Part shown: positions 44,901-55,931 of the stretch, piece by piece
Numbering within the stretch: the first letter of the stretch is position 1
Layout of the letters: every line of letters begins with the position of its first letter
Assembly: GCF_001619985.1 (NCBI RefSeq)
Contig: NW_017264202.1
Span: forward strand, 248,001-312,000
Direction of reading: 5' to 3'
DNA from: Xylona heveae TC161
Taxonomy: Eukaryota; Ascomycota; Xylonomycetes; Xylonales; Xylonaceae
Length of the DNA stretch: 64,000 nucleotides
Made by a program: the position numbers and the translations under genes
The notes under the pieces: model-generated
The model's database searches: none
What the model was told of the DNA's origin: nothing
What the model saw: only the letters and a program-made list of their open reading frames with translations

Positions 44901-46193
44901 CGCACTACCAATTGGAGCCTCCATCATGATATCAAAAGAGCTGGCAATATGCGCTGGCCGGCCCACATCTAGCTCCCAAGGTTGCCTGTGGCCAGGAATC
45001 AGCAGCTCCGAGACGTTGTAGCCAGACATTCCAGCCTTTGGCTTTGAGCCTCGTCCAACGGCGCCCTCATCTCTGATCTCTCCACCAGAGCCAGTGGCAG
45101 CACCCGGATACGGCGAGACAGCGGTGGGGTGGTTGTGAGTCTCAACCTTGCCGAGGAAGTGAACAGTCTCCTTGGTCTGAGTCCACTCGCCAGTCGAGTA
45201 ATTCGGGGCCCAGTGACTACCGTTTTCACCTTGGAAGACGGCGGCATTGTCGCTATATGCGCTGACAACATACTTGGAGTTAGCCTTGTGTGTGTTTCTG
45301 ATCATGCCGAAGAGACTGTATGGCTTCTTCTCGCCATCAATCGTCCAGTCAGCATTGAATTGCTTGTGTCGACAATGCTCCGAGTTGACCTGAGCGAACA
45401 TGAAAAGTTCGACATCGAAAGGCCCACGCGCCAGTGGTCCATCCTTAGCGTAAGCATTTACTAGGTAATCAATCTCGAAGGAATCGAGGGCAAGACCCAG
45501 AGTCTGGTTGGCCTTTTCAATAGCCTCGCGGGGCGTGGCGCCCTCCTCGTAGAGCTGGACGATGGACGCAGGAGCGGGCGACTGCTCCGAGAACATGACA
45601 GCAAGTTCAGGCTCTTCTTCGCCGATCATTTGCGTCATGCGGTCGTAGAGTGAGTCGGCACCCTTCATAATATCGGCAATGGGCTTGTCTGTGGTGAGAG
45701 CGAAGGCGAAGCCACGCTCAACACGTTTCACGGCATCTTTCAGGCCGCATACATGCGCAATAGCAGTTGCCTGGGAGCTCCAAGGCGAAATTGTTCCGGT
45801 TCTGGGGGAGACAAAGAGGATCTTTGACTCGGAGCGCTTGGCACTGCTCGCACACGGGTCAGCGGAGAGCGTCCAATCTCAAAGCCGCCATAAGTGGCTG
45901 ATTGTGTATAGAGCATTTGTAACACCGAAGGGACAAATTACTCACCCCGTCCCATTGCGAACGACATCATGAAGCTCCGTGTATATTTGATCGTGTGAGT
46001 CGGGATATTCGCCATAGGTGAGGAGCTGGTCGAGGACGTCGGCCTCCTCCGCAGTCAGGGCTCGGTGAAGATCCACATAGTGGACCCAGATGGCCCGAAC
46101 GGCAGACACTCCAATCGACTCGGAAAGAGCGGCGAGTCGAAAGCCGGAGTAAGTCTTGGAGCCGGGAAGTGCGAGATGTTTTGGCTCAGCCAT
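41964..46193 (-). CDS. ADE6: phosphoribosylformylglycinamidine synthase (FGAM synthase)
   Basis: Fourth step of de novo purine synthesis: FGAR + ATP + glutamine to FGAM. Two exons: 46193-45946 and 45843-41964 (1375 aa, close to the usual 1350 or so), with a 102-bp intron (GTGAGT...GAGCAG). Domains in order: N-terminal PurS-like part ([13 protein letters not shown]), AIRS-like domains with [19 protein letters not shown] and [15 protein letters not shown], a second copy with [17 protein letters not shown], and a C-terminal glutamine amidotransferase with [16 protein letters not shown], nucleophile in [12 protein letters not shown], and the His/Glu of MMPHPERT. The start is the first ATG of exon 1 ([15 protein letters not shown]). 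All key residues are intact. Confidence 0.96.
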
Positions 46194-46941
46194 TTTGAGC
46201 CACAAATAGGCAGATGCAACTGAGGGGCATGGCGGGGAATTTTTCTCAAGAGTCACCGGTAAATTTGAGACGGCGAGCGAAAGGGCGGTTTTTCGGGATC
46301 AACCTTTTTCCGTTTCCATCACCCGTCTGTTCCCGAATAGGGAAAGTGGGGTAGTTCGACGATGAAAGCTAGTCCCAAATCGGAGCATTATTCCGTATCG
46401 CTCCGACCCCTTCCAGATGAAAGGCTTCAAGTAAACATGCAAGGATGGCATCGATATATGCATCGCCTCTACATTATTATTGGGCAGCGTTATGCAAGAA
46501 GAAAGCCTTGATAAGACCAATATTGCATACAGGTATTTGATGCTAGGAGTAGAAGTGTACGTACTCCCGTAGTACATTGTAGTGAGATGGCTCCGTTTAT
46601 CAAGGCGTTAGCCGAGCTGTGGGAAGCTCTCATACATGTTCTTAGCCTCGTACTCTTACTACCTTCACTGAGTATGGGGAAAGATACCCCTCTCAAATGT
46701 CAGCCAGCCATCTCGTATGGCATCCTTGTCATAACCATGTAGCAGGACGGGCGCAGGTGCAAGGATAATATTGCTAACGCTACAGGCACCCACCCAGCCA
46801 TGTAACCTGCCACAGCCTCCTCGCAACAATGAACCCCCTTAAAAGTGCATCCACCCCGCAAGTCGTAGAGTTTACATAGGCTAGATATTGCTTCCTCATC
46901 ATAACAGTCACCACAACAATTAATAGGTGAATAGAATCAAT
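46194..46941. other. divergent promoter region of ADE6 and the AAA ATPase gene
   Basis: About 750 bp between diverging genes. Short open frames only; nothing else seen. Confidence 0.45.
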
Positions 46942-48351
46942 ATGTATAACCAAGATAACCTTGCAATCCGGGTATCCTCATCCCAAGACCTTCCATCGGC
47001 AGAGTTCCTTCATCATTCATCAGCTCAACGTGTCAACACCGACGTCATCATCTTCCAGGCAATCAGATCGCAATATCCTGGAAAACAAGTAATCATCTGC
47101 CCAGAAAGAAATTGCAACCTCATCCAATATGCTGCAAGAGGACTTGCCAGCGCAGTTCCAATTGATGATGCAAAGGAGCCGTCCCTGACGTCTCTCAAAT
47201 GGCGTCTTTATGTGCCGCCAAGCCGTCGACTTGATGGCGATTCTGGTCAAATTATTGACGGTTTGCATTTCGGCAAATTTTTATATTCTTGGAATGGGCA
47301 CGAGTTCATCCTCTACTTTGTCGATGGCAGAGATGGTCAAGAAGCTTATCCCACAACCAGACATAACTACATAGTCGGTGATGAAAATGCAATCAACCAA
47401 CTGATCAATACGGTCGGGAAATTTACAAATGAACTCCACAACGAGATATGGGTGTTCGAACAGAGCATGTGGCGCAAGGATGCGGATCTGTGGCGAAGCG
47501 TCCATAAGGCGTCGTGGGACGACGTCATTCTTGACGCTGATATGAAGAAAGCCATCATTACCGATGCTCGCCGATTCTTCGACTCTAGGTCCACATATGC
47601 TCAGCTTCGCGTGCCCTGGAAGAGAGGTCTTATTTACTACGGTCCACCGGGTAATGGAAAGACCATTTCCATCAAGGCTATGATGCACGATCTGTACAAC
47701 AGAAAGCCTGCTGTGCCTACATTATACGTCAAGACTCTATCTGGGTAAGCCGACAATTTGGTGATCAGCATTACGCTACCGCATTACTGATGAATGTGAT
47801 TTAGATATTTGCCTCCAGCTATGGCGCTCGCCGAAATCTTCTCCAAGGCAAGGCAAGAGGCACCCTGTTTCTTGGTGTTTGAAGACCTGGATAGTATCGT
47901 CTCAGACAGTGTCCGAAGCTTCTTTTTGAATGAGGTGGACGGGTTGTCAAGCAATGATGGAATCCTGATGGTAGGTAGCACGAACCATCTTGAGCGTCTC
48001 GACCCGGGTATCTCCAAGCGGCCGAGTCGCTTTGACAGGAAGTACTTGTTTCCGAACCCCAATGAAGCGGAGCGAGTAAAATATTGCGAGTATTGGCAGC
48101 GGAAACTCTCTGACAACAAGGACATTGACTTCCCGCATGTGCTGTGCAAAGCAATTGCCAAAATTACCGACGACTTCAGTTTTGCTTATATCCAGGAAGC
48201 ATTCGTAGCTGCTTTGCTTTCTATTGCGGCGGCCGATGGGGAAACGGTGACTTTCGTGGAAGAGGATGAGCTGAACAAATACATTCTCTGGCGGGAGATC
48301 AAGAAACAGGTTAAGATATTGCGTGATGACCTTGACAAGTCGGGCAATTAG
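46942..48351 (+). CDS. AAA+ ATPase, Bcs1-like group
   Basis: Two exons: 46942-47744 and 47805-48351 (449 aa), with a 60-bp intron (GTAAGC...TTTAG). The frame is open slightly upstream, but the first ATG is 46942. The N-terminal 215 residues are not similar to anything I recognise. The C-terminal half is one AAA module: LIYYGPPGNGKTISIKAMM (Walker A), CFLVFEDLDSIV (Walker B with Glu-Asp), GSTNHLERLDPGISKRPSRF (sensor 1 and arginine-finger region), and a small helical lid. Relatives are common in filamentous fungi as Bcs1-like or orphan AAA proteins. There is no N-terminal transmembrane segment as in mitochondrial Bcs1, so a role in complex III assembly is unlikely. Confidence 0.85.
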
Positions 48352-48559
48352 GGACCAGGATATCAATTTGAATCCCGGCCTTGTCTTTTAATAATCTTAT
48401 TATGTGCCTTATAAGCAGCGTGAAATTCCCCTGTTTTGAGGTGCCCAAAAAGTGAAATTATATCATTGCCAAAGCGATGCTACAAATTAAATTATGTGAC
48501 TTGCAGAAAAGATCAACACCAATCCAAGAAAATGTCAGGGTTTAAGAGAAAACTAAACA

Positions 48560-49666
48560 TTAGATCCGAACGTGCCACCGGGACTTATTCTTATCGTCAC
48601 GCATATCATTGAGGATGAGATTTACCTTGTCTACGTCAAGACCCTGCACAACAGCATATCTCAAAGGCTTCACGAGACCCTTTTCAATCCATGTAGGAAG
48701 AGCCTTCCAGAAGAGGGCGCCTACTTCAGGATGTGCATGAGACGATCCAAAGACCATGAGATCATCGAAACCATTCGATTTCTTCTGTGCGATTGCTGCA
48801 TCGGGTGGGGTCGGAAGGACCTTAGCAAGGGAGCCTTTTTTGGAGTCTGACAGGAGTGACACGGCGAGATTGACTGTATTGGGCGCACCTACAGCATCGA
48901 AAGCGTAGATGAGGTCGTCGCCAACTATCTCACGGACCTTGGAAAAGATTTCTTCGTCTGACAATTTGCGGTCAATCACATGTGTCGCCCCGTAGGCTCT
49001 AAGCTCTACGGCATGGTACGAGCCAGCAATAACAATAATGGTCCCAATTCCAGCGACTTTGGCAAACTGTGTTGCAAGCTTGGAGACATTCCCACCGCCC
49101 ATGATCAACAACGTTTGCGACTTATAATCGAAGCTAGCTGATGCAGGAGTTGATGGAAACGGGATCTTCAGACCAGATTCGTCAAAGAGTGCCACAGCAG
49201 CAGTGACGCCATTGGTGGGAAAGACGGCCGCGTCTGCATCAGAAAGATTGTCTGGAACACGGGCAGTAAATGGTACGTCGGCAACTACGTACTCTTGCAG
49301 AGCGGTTTCATCATTGGTGCCGTGTAAATTGGACTCGGTCATGACGCGGGTTCCTGGAGGCAAGTCGCCATGATGAGACCCAGGTCCAGCAGCCACAACC
49401 GAGCCAACAACATCACTTCCAATGACTGCTGGCAAACGGTGGGACCATTGAAAAATGTCGTAGTCTCTGGCTTTTTGGTCGCTTGGATTTACTAAAATAT
49501 TCAGGAATCAGGTCCGTGTCCTCTATGCCATCGGATTGGGGCACTCACGTCCAGCAACGGTGACCTTCACGAGCACTTGATTTTCACCCGGAGTGGGGAT
49601 TATGCGAGCAACCTTTTCCAAGTGTTCGCCGAAATATATCACGGCCAGAGCTTGTTGTGCCGACAT
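48560..49666 (-). CDS. zinc-type alcohol dehydrogenase/quinone oxidoreductase (MDR superfamily), enoyl-reductase-like
   Basis: NADPH-dependent oxidoreductase of the medium-chain dehydrogenase/reductase group. Two exons: 49666-49549 and 49491-48560 (349 aa), with a 57-bp intron (GTGAGT...TTTAG). The GroES-like N-terminus has ENQVLVKVTVAGLNPSDQ, split by the intron, then VIGSDVVGSVVAAGPG. The Rossmann part shows TLLIMGGGNVSKLATQFAKV in place of the usual GAxxxVG. The catalytic zinc ligands of classical ADH are not evident, fitting the zinc-free quinone reductase/trans-enoyl reductase branch that often accompanies secondary-metabolite genes. No polyketide synthase is in the window, so its substrate is unknown. 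Confidence 0.88.
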
Positions 49667-51699
49667 GATTCCGCTCTGCTATGAGGTTGACGAGGAATGT
49701 TTTCAGTGGCCAAATCCTCCTCTCTCGAATGTTCCGCGCTGGATGAAATTTGGATCAAGAGGAACGTTCTTTTAAGAGTGGAGAAAGCGTATCAATTGAG
49801 GAAAGATTGCGTGCTTGCGAACGTTTTGATGAAGCTCTGAGGCCGGAAGCTGGAGGTTTGGGTATATAGCGTATTTCCGAAGCACCTGTTAAGCTTGACC
49901 CCGCTTCTCCCTCAATCAATTCCAGGCTATATCGAGGAATATAAAGTAATTGAGGTGCTCTGTCCCATGTGAGATTACACAATCACAATTGCTTATCACG
50001 GACGCTCCGATTGATCGGAGGTCGATGTAAGCAACTGGTGTCGTTCGATGGCAACTGCAAGGGAAGCACTTGAAGCCCCATCTCCCCCCACTCCTCGATC
50101 CTTTCCAGAGCTTGTGTCTGCATCAACAAGCGGCTGCAAAAGGCTGCGTCAGAGTGTCCCCAGGCAATAGCCGGTTGGGCGAACCGTCGCATGTCTCTTA
50201 ACGTCGAGCCATAATACGTACACAATAAACTTTGTGGGTAAGAAAGAAGAGAAAGGCAAAGGCGTTGGAATGACGTCATTTGTGTGTATATACCGAGACC
50301 TTCTCTATTGGCACTTTCCCTGCACAGATCGCGGCATACATTATACACCGTAGAGGTGCATCTCACCTTCTCGACGCCCTCAGTAAAGGTGCTGCACGAT
50401 ATTGCTCAATTATTTGCACAGAAAGATACACAAATTTTCAGTTTACCATGCAAAAAAGTCATCATGATTTCAATTCAACAATTGTTGGTCGATCTGAGCC
50501 GCACTCTCAACCAAAAAGTCACGTGCTCTTGGGTCCTAAGTTCAAGCGTTTTAAGATCAATTTCCGGATAGCGGCATGAATATAAATATACCTCATATAG
50601 ATGACAATTAAAATCTATCAAATAAATAGGTTTCTGGACGCTAGATCATTCCAATAACGATTTAGATTTACATTTGCATTTACTTGTGGAGCATTGATAC
50701 AAATAAAACTCCTGAAGCACATTTGGGATATTGTCAATCCCTGTATGCTTTTAGCTTAGAAATGTGTAACGTCACGTACATCAATAAAATCGCGAGCGAA
50801 CAATAGTTCCGTCTGACATGGTCATTGTATGCTCAGCTTCTATAAACACATTCTCGCACTCGGTCAACAAGCAGCCTCCGAGGGTTAGTTAAGCAGAGGT
50901 GTCATTAGTTAATCGTCCCGTCACTAGGGGGCAGCAAGTTACCCCGTGGATCGGTGAGACGGCCATTCCCGTCTCCGATACTGTTCGTCACGCGAAACTG
51001 CGGGGCAAGCAGATTGAAGTTGCTCCGTCTAAGCTACCTCTGACAAATCCTTTCTTACAGTGGATGGTTGGAGTAGCTAGCAGCGATTCCTTCTTTTACT
51101 TTCTACCTTACTTTTCTGTGGATAGTAGATGTTACTAATCATACTGCAACCTGAGTTTTTGGATAGTTAGCGGCTTTTGTTTATCTGTTGCTTGAAGAAC
51201 ACCAGACTCAGGCATTCAGATTACGAACCAACTGTTGCCGCCAGTCACAATTCTTCTTCCACTGCTTGTTATAGATGTCGCAAGCTCTTCTAGTAATCTT
51301 TGTAATAATGCAGTAATTCAACTAACTAGAATTAACTTCTAAGCGCTGCACGCATGGCGTTCTTGGCGGTATATCTGCTCCCTAAACCTAAACTACTCTT
51401 GGCCTTCAAGATTGTTAGGCCAGGTCCAATTGGACTGCTTTCTAATCCAACACCAACTGCGAGCGGAGAGGGGTTATGAGACCCTCCGCTTCCGTTAAGA
51501 TGTTTGATGCTTATTCCTCTGCACGAAAGTATAAATCCGAACCGTGACCCTCTGTTGTGCATGTTGCCCCACAGAAACAACTATATTCTTCACTTGCTCT
51601 TCACATATCCCTGATTCTGCCAACTCCTCATAACTTATTCAGCATTTTATACATCTTTTGACAACCGTTATCCCTCTACGAGCTCAATTCGGAAACACA
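49667..51699. other. gene-poor intergenic region
   Basis: About 2 kb. A 127-codon minus-strand frame at 49983-50366 and a 76-codon one at 51332-51562 (starting MHNRGSRFGFILS) are open but show no domain; the latter is Gly/Ser/Leu-rich. I do not call either as a gene. The last 100 bp is the promoter of the NmrA-like gene. Confidence 0.4.
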
Positions 51700-53006
51700 A
51701 TGGCCAAGATTCTGACCGTGTTTGGTGCGACGGGGAACCAAGGCGGTTCCGTCGTTCGAGCAGTCCTTGAGCACCCTATTCTGTCAAAAAGCTACAAAAT
51801 TCGTGCAGTCACTCGAGATCCAACCAAGCCAAATGCCAAGGCTTTGAGCGATAAGGGTGCAGAGGTGGTCAAGGTTCGTGACAGCCATCTAGCGTTCAAT
51901 TCTGAGTTCGAATCCGCGTGCCAAGCTGACATCAACCACAATCCAGGCCGACCTCTCAGATAAGGCTTCTGTGGTCCAAGCAGTTAAAGGCTCACACGCC
52001 GTGTTTGGCGTCACCAACTGTATGTCTCTTTCCTCTCTATGGCCTTCAATTGCTAACTTACTGCTCTTTCAACAGTTTGGGAGAACCCGCCGTCGAAGCA
52101 GAGGGAGTATACTCAGGGAAAACACATTGCGGATGCGTCAAAAGAGACCGGTGTCGAGCACCTAATTTGGTCAACTCTGCCGCATGCCTCGACATGTATG
52201 TGTGGTGCCTAACTTCTGAACTTGTCAACATGTTCCTGGCTGCGGCTCTTCAAAAACATTTTACTAACGATAGAAATCGAAAATTCAGTGACTGGCGGAA
52301 AGCTTAGTGGTGTAACGCACTTTGACAGCAAAGCTGAGGTTGCTGAATACATTGAGCAACAAGGGATCCCCGCCACATTTTACCTGCCGGCATGCTTCAT
52401 GTCGAATATAACCGGCTCCTTGCAAAAGGTTCGTTCAGATATAACGCCTCATTGTCTGGGGATATACTGACGATGTATCAGACTGGTGCCGGATATTCCT
52501 TGAATTATCCTTTCACGCCGACTACTGTTATTCCTTGCATCGATGTCGTTGCAGATACTGGTAAATTTGTTGCGGCAGCCCTTGCCAATCCCTCAGCATT
52601 TATAGGCAAGAAAATACTTGGAGTTACGGGCTGGTACACGCCGAACGATATCAAGGCAGCATTTGAAGAAGCGACTGGCAAGCAACTTGAGTACAACGAA
52701 ATTTCGGTCGAGACCTTCCGCAGCTTTTTGCCTGATTTCATGGCCGAGGAGCTCGGCGAAAATTTCCTTCTCATCAAAGATTATCAATACTATGGTCCTG
52801 GAACAGAGAAGAAGATTGGAGAGTCTCTAAAGGTAGGTTTCAAATTCCTCGAAATTGAGCACCTCATGCGTTGAATGGGCAAACACCGTTGTTCGGAGAT
52901 TTTTTTGTCAAATCAAAGCTAATATCACTGTTCACAGGTTCTTCAAGAGGTCGGCGAATCGCCTACCGGACTGAAGGAGTTTTTCTCGCAAGCCAAACTA
53001 CCCTGA
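51700..53006 (+). CDS. NmrA-like NAD(P)-binding protein (atypical SDR)
   Basis: Six exons: 51700-51873, 51947-52019, 52076-52195, 52289-52428, 52482-52832, 52938-53006 (308 aa); introns 53-105 bp. The N-terminal Rossmann motif reads ILTVFGATGNQGGSVV (GxxGxxG), followed by YKIRAVTRDPTKPNAKAL. Then AVFGVTNFWENPPSKQREYT, HIADASKETGVEHLIWST and LPACFMSNI, which are characteristic blocks of NmrA-family redox-sensor or reductase proteins. The active-site Tyr-x3-Lys of classical SDRs is not conserved, as usual for the family. The family includes the nitrogen-repression regulator NmrA and isoflavone-reductase-like enzymes; the sequence alone does not decide. Convergent with the MFS gene downstream. 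Confidence 0.9.
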
Positions 53007-53318
53007 GCGTTGCTATTTAGCGCGAAGGTTTTCTGAAAACGCGAACCTGTTTCATCCTTCTTTCTCTATTAATGCACGTGCGATCATTACGATCTTTGGT
53101 AACATACGTCCATTGCTCTACTTGATTGCAGTTGGCATGCGCCATGATTATTATTACTTTCCGACATAATGAGAGCTAGCAAATTGAAATTAATGAAATG
53201 AATCACTTTTTCTATTATCATCATAATTTATGTATCAGCGAAAAGAATCATTTGTGTAGCGTAATTCTATTCTTTTTCTCTGTCTTCCCTCTCATTTTCT
53301 TGGTGGGATCTCAGAGGT
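53007..53318. other. convergent 3' spacer
   Basis: Short AT-rich spacer between the ends of the convergent NmrA-like and MFS genes. Nothing else seen. Confidence 0.45.
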
Positions 53319-55281
53319 CTAACCAGCAGCAAACTTACTTCTCGCCCTTATCTTCGCTCCCCAAAACCATAACAAGATTGGTGCCGGGATTCCAATTGCT
53401 ATCGACGCACACGCCAGCACAGTGCATCCTTTACCATATCCCAACGTATCAAACATACGTGGAGCAAAAAGCGGAAAGGCAAACCCTGCCAACGACCGCA
53501 GGAATACAACGGATCCGGAGGCAGATGCTGCATATCGCTGATACGAATCAATCAAGTACGCTTGGAGACACTGATTGCTCACGGCGATTCCCATAGACAT
53601 AATGGCAATCCCAATGTCTGGCATGATCCAGTGCAACGGCGGCGAAGCGGATGCGGACCATCCATACCACAACAGACCAATCGGAATAATCAGCGAGCAG
53701 GGAATCATGAGCGGGACGCGATACTCAGGCACCACTGTAACGGTCTTTGTGGATTTCTCAGCCTTGGACGAGGTGACGTTTTGTTCGCCAGCAGTCTGTT
53801 TTTTAATTTCGCCGCGCTCGATATCAACATCCACATTCGGTTTGTCGGGCTCAGAACTCCTTTGCCGTTTCTTGTGGGTTATCCCAAGCATGTCCCCCAA
53901 AATCAGCTTTCCCCCTGACTCTATTCCATTCTCTTTTAACCTTTTATACAATTTATCCAGCAGCGGCAGAGACATGACACCGAAGCAAAGCCCGATTGCA
54001 ACGGATATGAACTGAAGTCCGGTAATCCCTTCTGACTGATGGTAGACTCTTGCGTACATCACCGGCATCGTCGACAGCATCAGGTACGTTAGACCGTACT
54101 GATATGCTCTATATAGCGTGAGAAGCTGGATAATAGGCTGCGTTGCTAACATAATGAACGGCCGCGAGAGGGAAGTTCTCCAGAGGCTGAGGAGCGACCG
54201 GGATGATGGATCCTTGGCTTCGTACTCGGTGAGGAGGTTTTCGTTTCCCGTGGTTTTCTGGAGCTGCTTCTTTTTTCGCGCGAGCAAAACCGGTGCATAG
54301 GTTTCCTGTAGAAAGAACAATCCGATAACTTGCACCACGGCGTCTGCAATACTAGTTGCATAGAATGCCCATCGCCAACTACTGTATTCCGTTATAAACC
54401 CACCGGCGATCGGCCCCACGGCTGGCGCCAGAAGTGGCATCAGCGCGTATAAACTGACAGCGCGTCCACGCTGATCTGCGGTAAACAGATCGGAAATGAC
54501 TCCACCAGAGACCTATTGTAGAGTCAGTTAGAAAAGGAGCCCGCCGACAGTTGGGGGAAAAGTGACACAAGAAGCCCCGAGATGATATCGTTTTGATCCA
54601 GGTAAATGCTTACACTCAAAGGGGCACTCCCTCCCAGTCCAGAGAGGAACCGAAATGCAATAAGCTGACCCTTTGTTCGACTAGCTCCACCTGCGAGGTT
54701 GAACACAAGATACACCAGATTCGCTAGCTGAAGCACTGGGACCCGACCATAGATCTCTGACAATGGACCTAGAAAAAGCGGACCAAAAGCATACGCCAGA
54801 ACAAACGCCGACATGGTCATTTGCCCTTCAGCCGTGCGCGTAATGTGAAGATCTCGACTGATAGTCTCTATTCCAGGCGATACCATTGATGAAGAACACG
54901 GAGATATGAATGTAAAGCAAGAGACGACATATACTGCTGCCCATTTGCGACGGAACGACCAATTCTTTGGGTTGGCTGGGTCCGAAGGGGAATCCCATGA
55001 TACCTAGATAACGCAATTAGCTGAAAATACCCAAACAATGTCTTCTCTGAGGAGCGTACAATATTTCGATCATTTGGATCGTCATCAGATGTCTCCGGCT
55101 CTTTCGCTTCTAGTGCTTGCTCTTGATTTTGAAGGTTCTCCTGATCAATTGGAACGGGCACGTTCTCGAGTTTGTGATCTGGCAGCTTGCTCTCTGTCTG
55201 TACCCTCACTTCTGAAGCCACTGTACTATCCGGTTCTATATCAAAGTTCCCGTCTTGTGAACCGGAGTGTTTTGGCGTCAT
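53319..55281 (-). CDS. MFS transporter, DHA1 family
   Basis: Predicted drug:H+ antiporter. Three exons: 55281-55060, 55003-54614, 54512-53319 (601 aa); introns 56 and 101 bp. The first ATG in the open frame is 55281 (MTPKHSGSQDGNFD). The N-terminal 75 residues are acidic and cytosolic. The exon 1/2 junction restores DRNIVSWDSPSDPANPKNWS, a hallmark of this fungal MFS group. TM region motifs: YAFGPLFLGPLSEIYGR (motif A), FRFLSGLGGSAPLS joined to VSGGVISDLFTADQRGRAVS at the second junction, PAVGPIAGGFI (motif C), and a charged central loop of about 90 residues between TM9 and TM10. Head-to-head with the Zn2Cys6 regulator gene across 650 bp, a common arrangement for a pump and its regulator (inference). 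Confidence 0.9.
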
Positions 55282-55931
55282 AGCTTCTCTTGCACCAGAT
55301 CTTCCCTCTCCCTGTCTTTCTTGTTCCGCACAGAAGTCGCGGTGCACGCTAAATAGCAATAAAACGCTACATCCCCTTGGGTATTATCCATAGCTATATA
55401 TCTTACTCGCCAGCACTCCGTATGATTCAGTGCAAATCGAGAAAGCCGGGACCGGGATTCTCATCTCCTCGTTATTGGTCAAGGGCAGAAATGCAGGAGT
55501 TTGGGTATTTCCTTTTTAGGAAAGTCGCTTGTCCGGCCCCGGGCCTGAACCGGCCCGTTAACGGGATTTCGGAGTTTGGGATTTCTTTGGATTTGTGACC
55601 TATCGATGAAACAGTAACAGTTCTGCGCCTTTGATGATTTTCCAGGTAGAGATACTATCAAGACTGATCGCGGGAGATGCTCTGGGCACAATTTGCGGCT
55701 TACGTTGATTAATGACGGGTGTCTGTGCCCGATCGATTATCCTTGACTTTGCGCCATCTCATGCCGGTTCAGGCTCGGGATTTCGGCCTTGCGTTGTGCC
55801 ACGGAATAGAGAACGAACAATGGAGAGCGTTGAAAGTAGTCAATCCCCAGAGGCGTATGCATATTCTTTTTTTATCTTCTGACCTGAATTCTTGATAAGT
55901 CGATTTGGTAAAAAGGAGAATCTGAGCTGAC
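55282..55931. promoter_or_regulatory. bidirectional promoter of the MFS pump and the Zn2Cys6 regulator
   Basis: A 650-bp head-to-head spacer. It contains a GC-rich island at about 55,532-55,565 with several CCGG/CGG triplets and a perfect palindrome. Zn2Cys6 proteins usually bind paired CGG/CCG triplets. Confidence 0.6.
55554..55565. promoter_or_regulatory. palindromic candidate Zn2Cys6 site CCCGTTAACGGG
   Basis: A perfect 12-bp palindrome containing CCG-N4-CGG (an everted CGG pair), preceded by CCGGCCCCGGGCC and CCGGCC. It lies inside the shared promoter of the pump and regulator genes, so it is a reasonable operator candidate. Confidence 0.5.

Noticed and set aside
42092-45464. several frames of 60-190 codons on both strands within FGAM synthase
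   Set aside because: All are shadows of the long, fully conserved coding exon.
49983-50366. 127-codon minus-strand frame
   Set aside because: Mixed composition, no conserved block, no splice partner; could be chance in a 2-kb spacer.
51332-51562. 76-codon minus-strand frame beginning MHNRGSRFGF
   Set aside because: Looks mildly protein-like but is antisense to the NmrA-like promoter and has no family I know.
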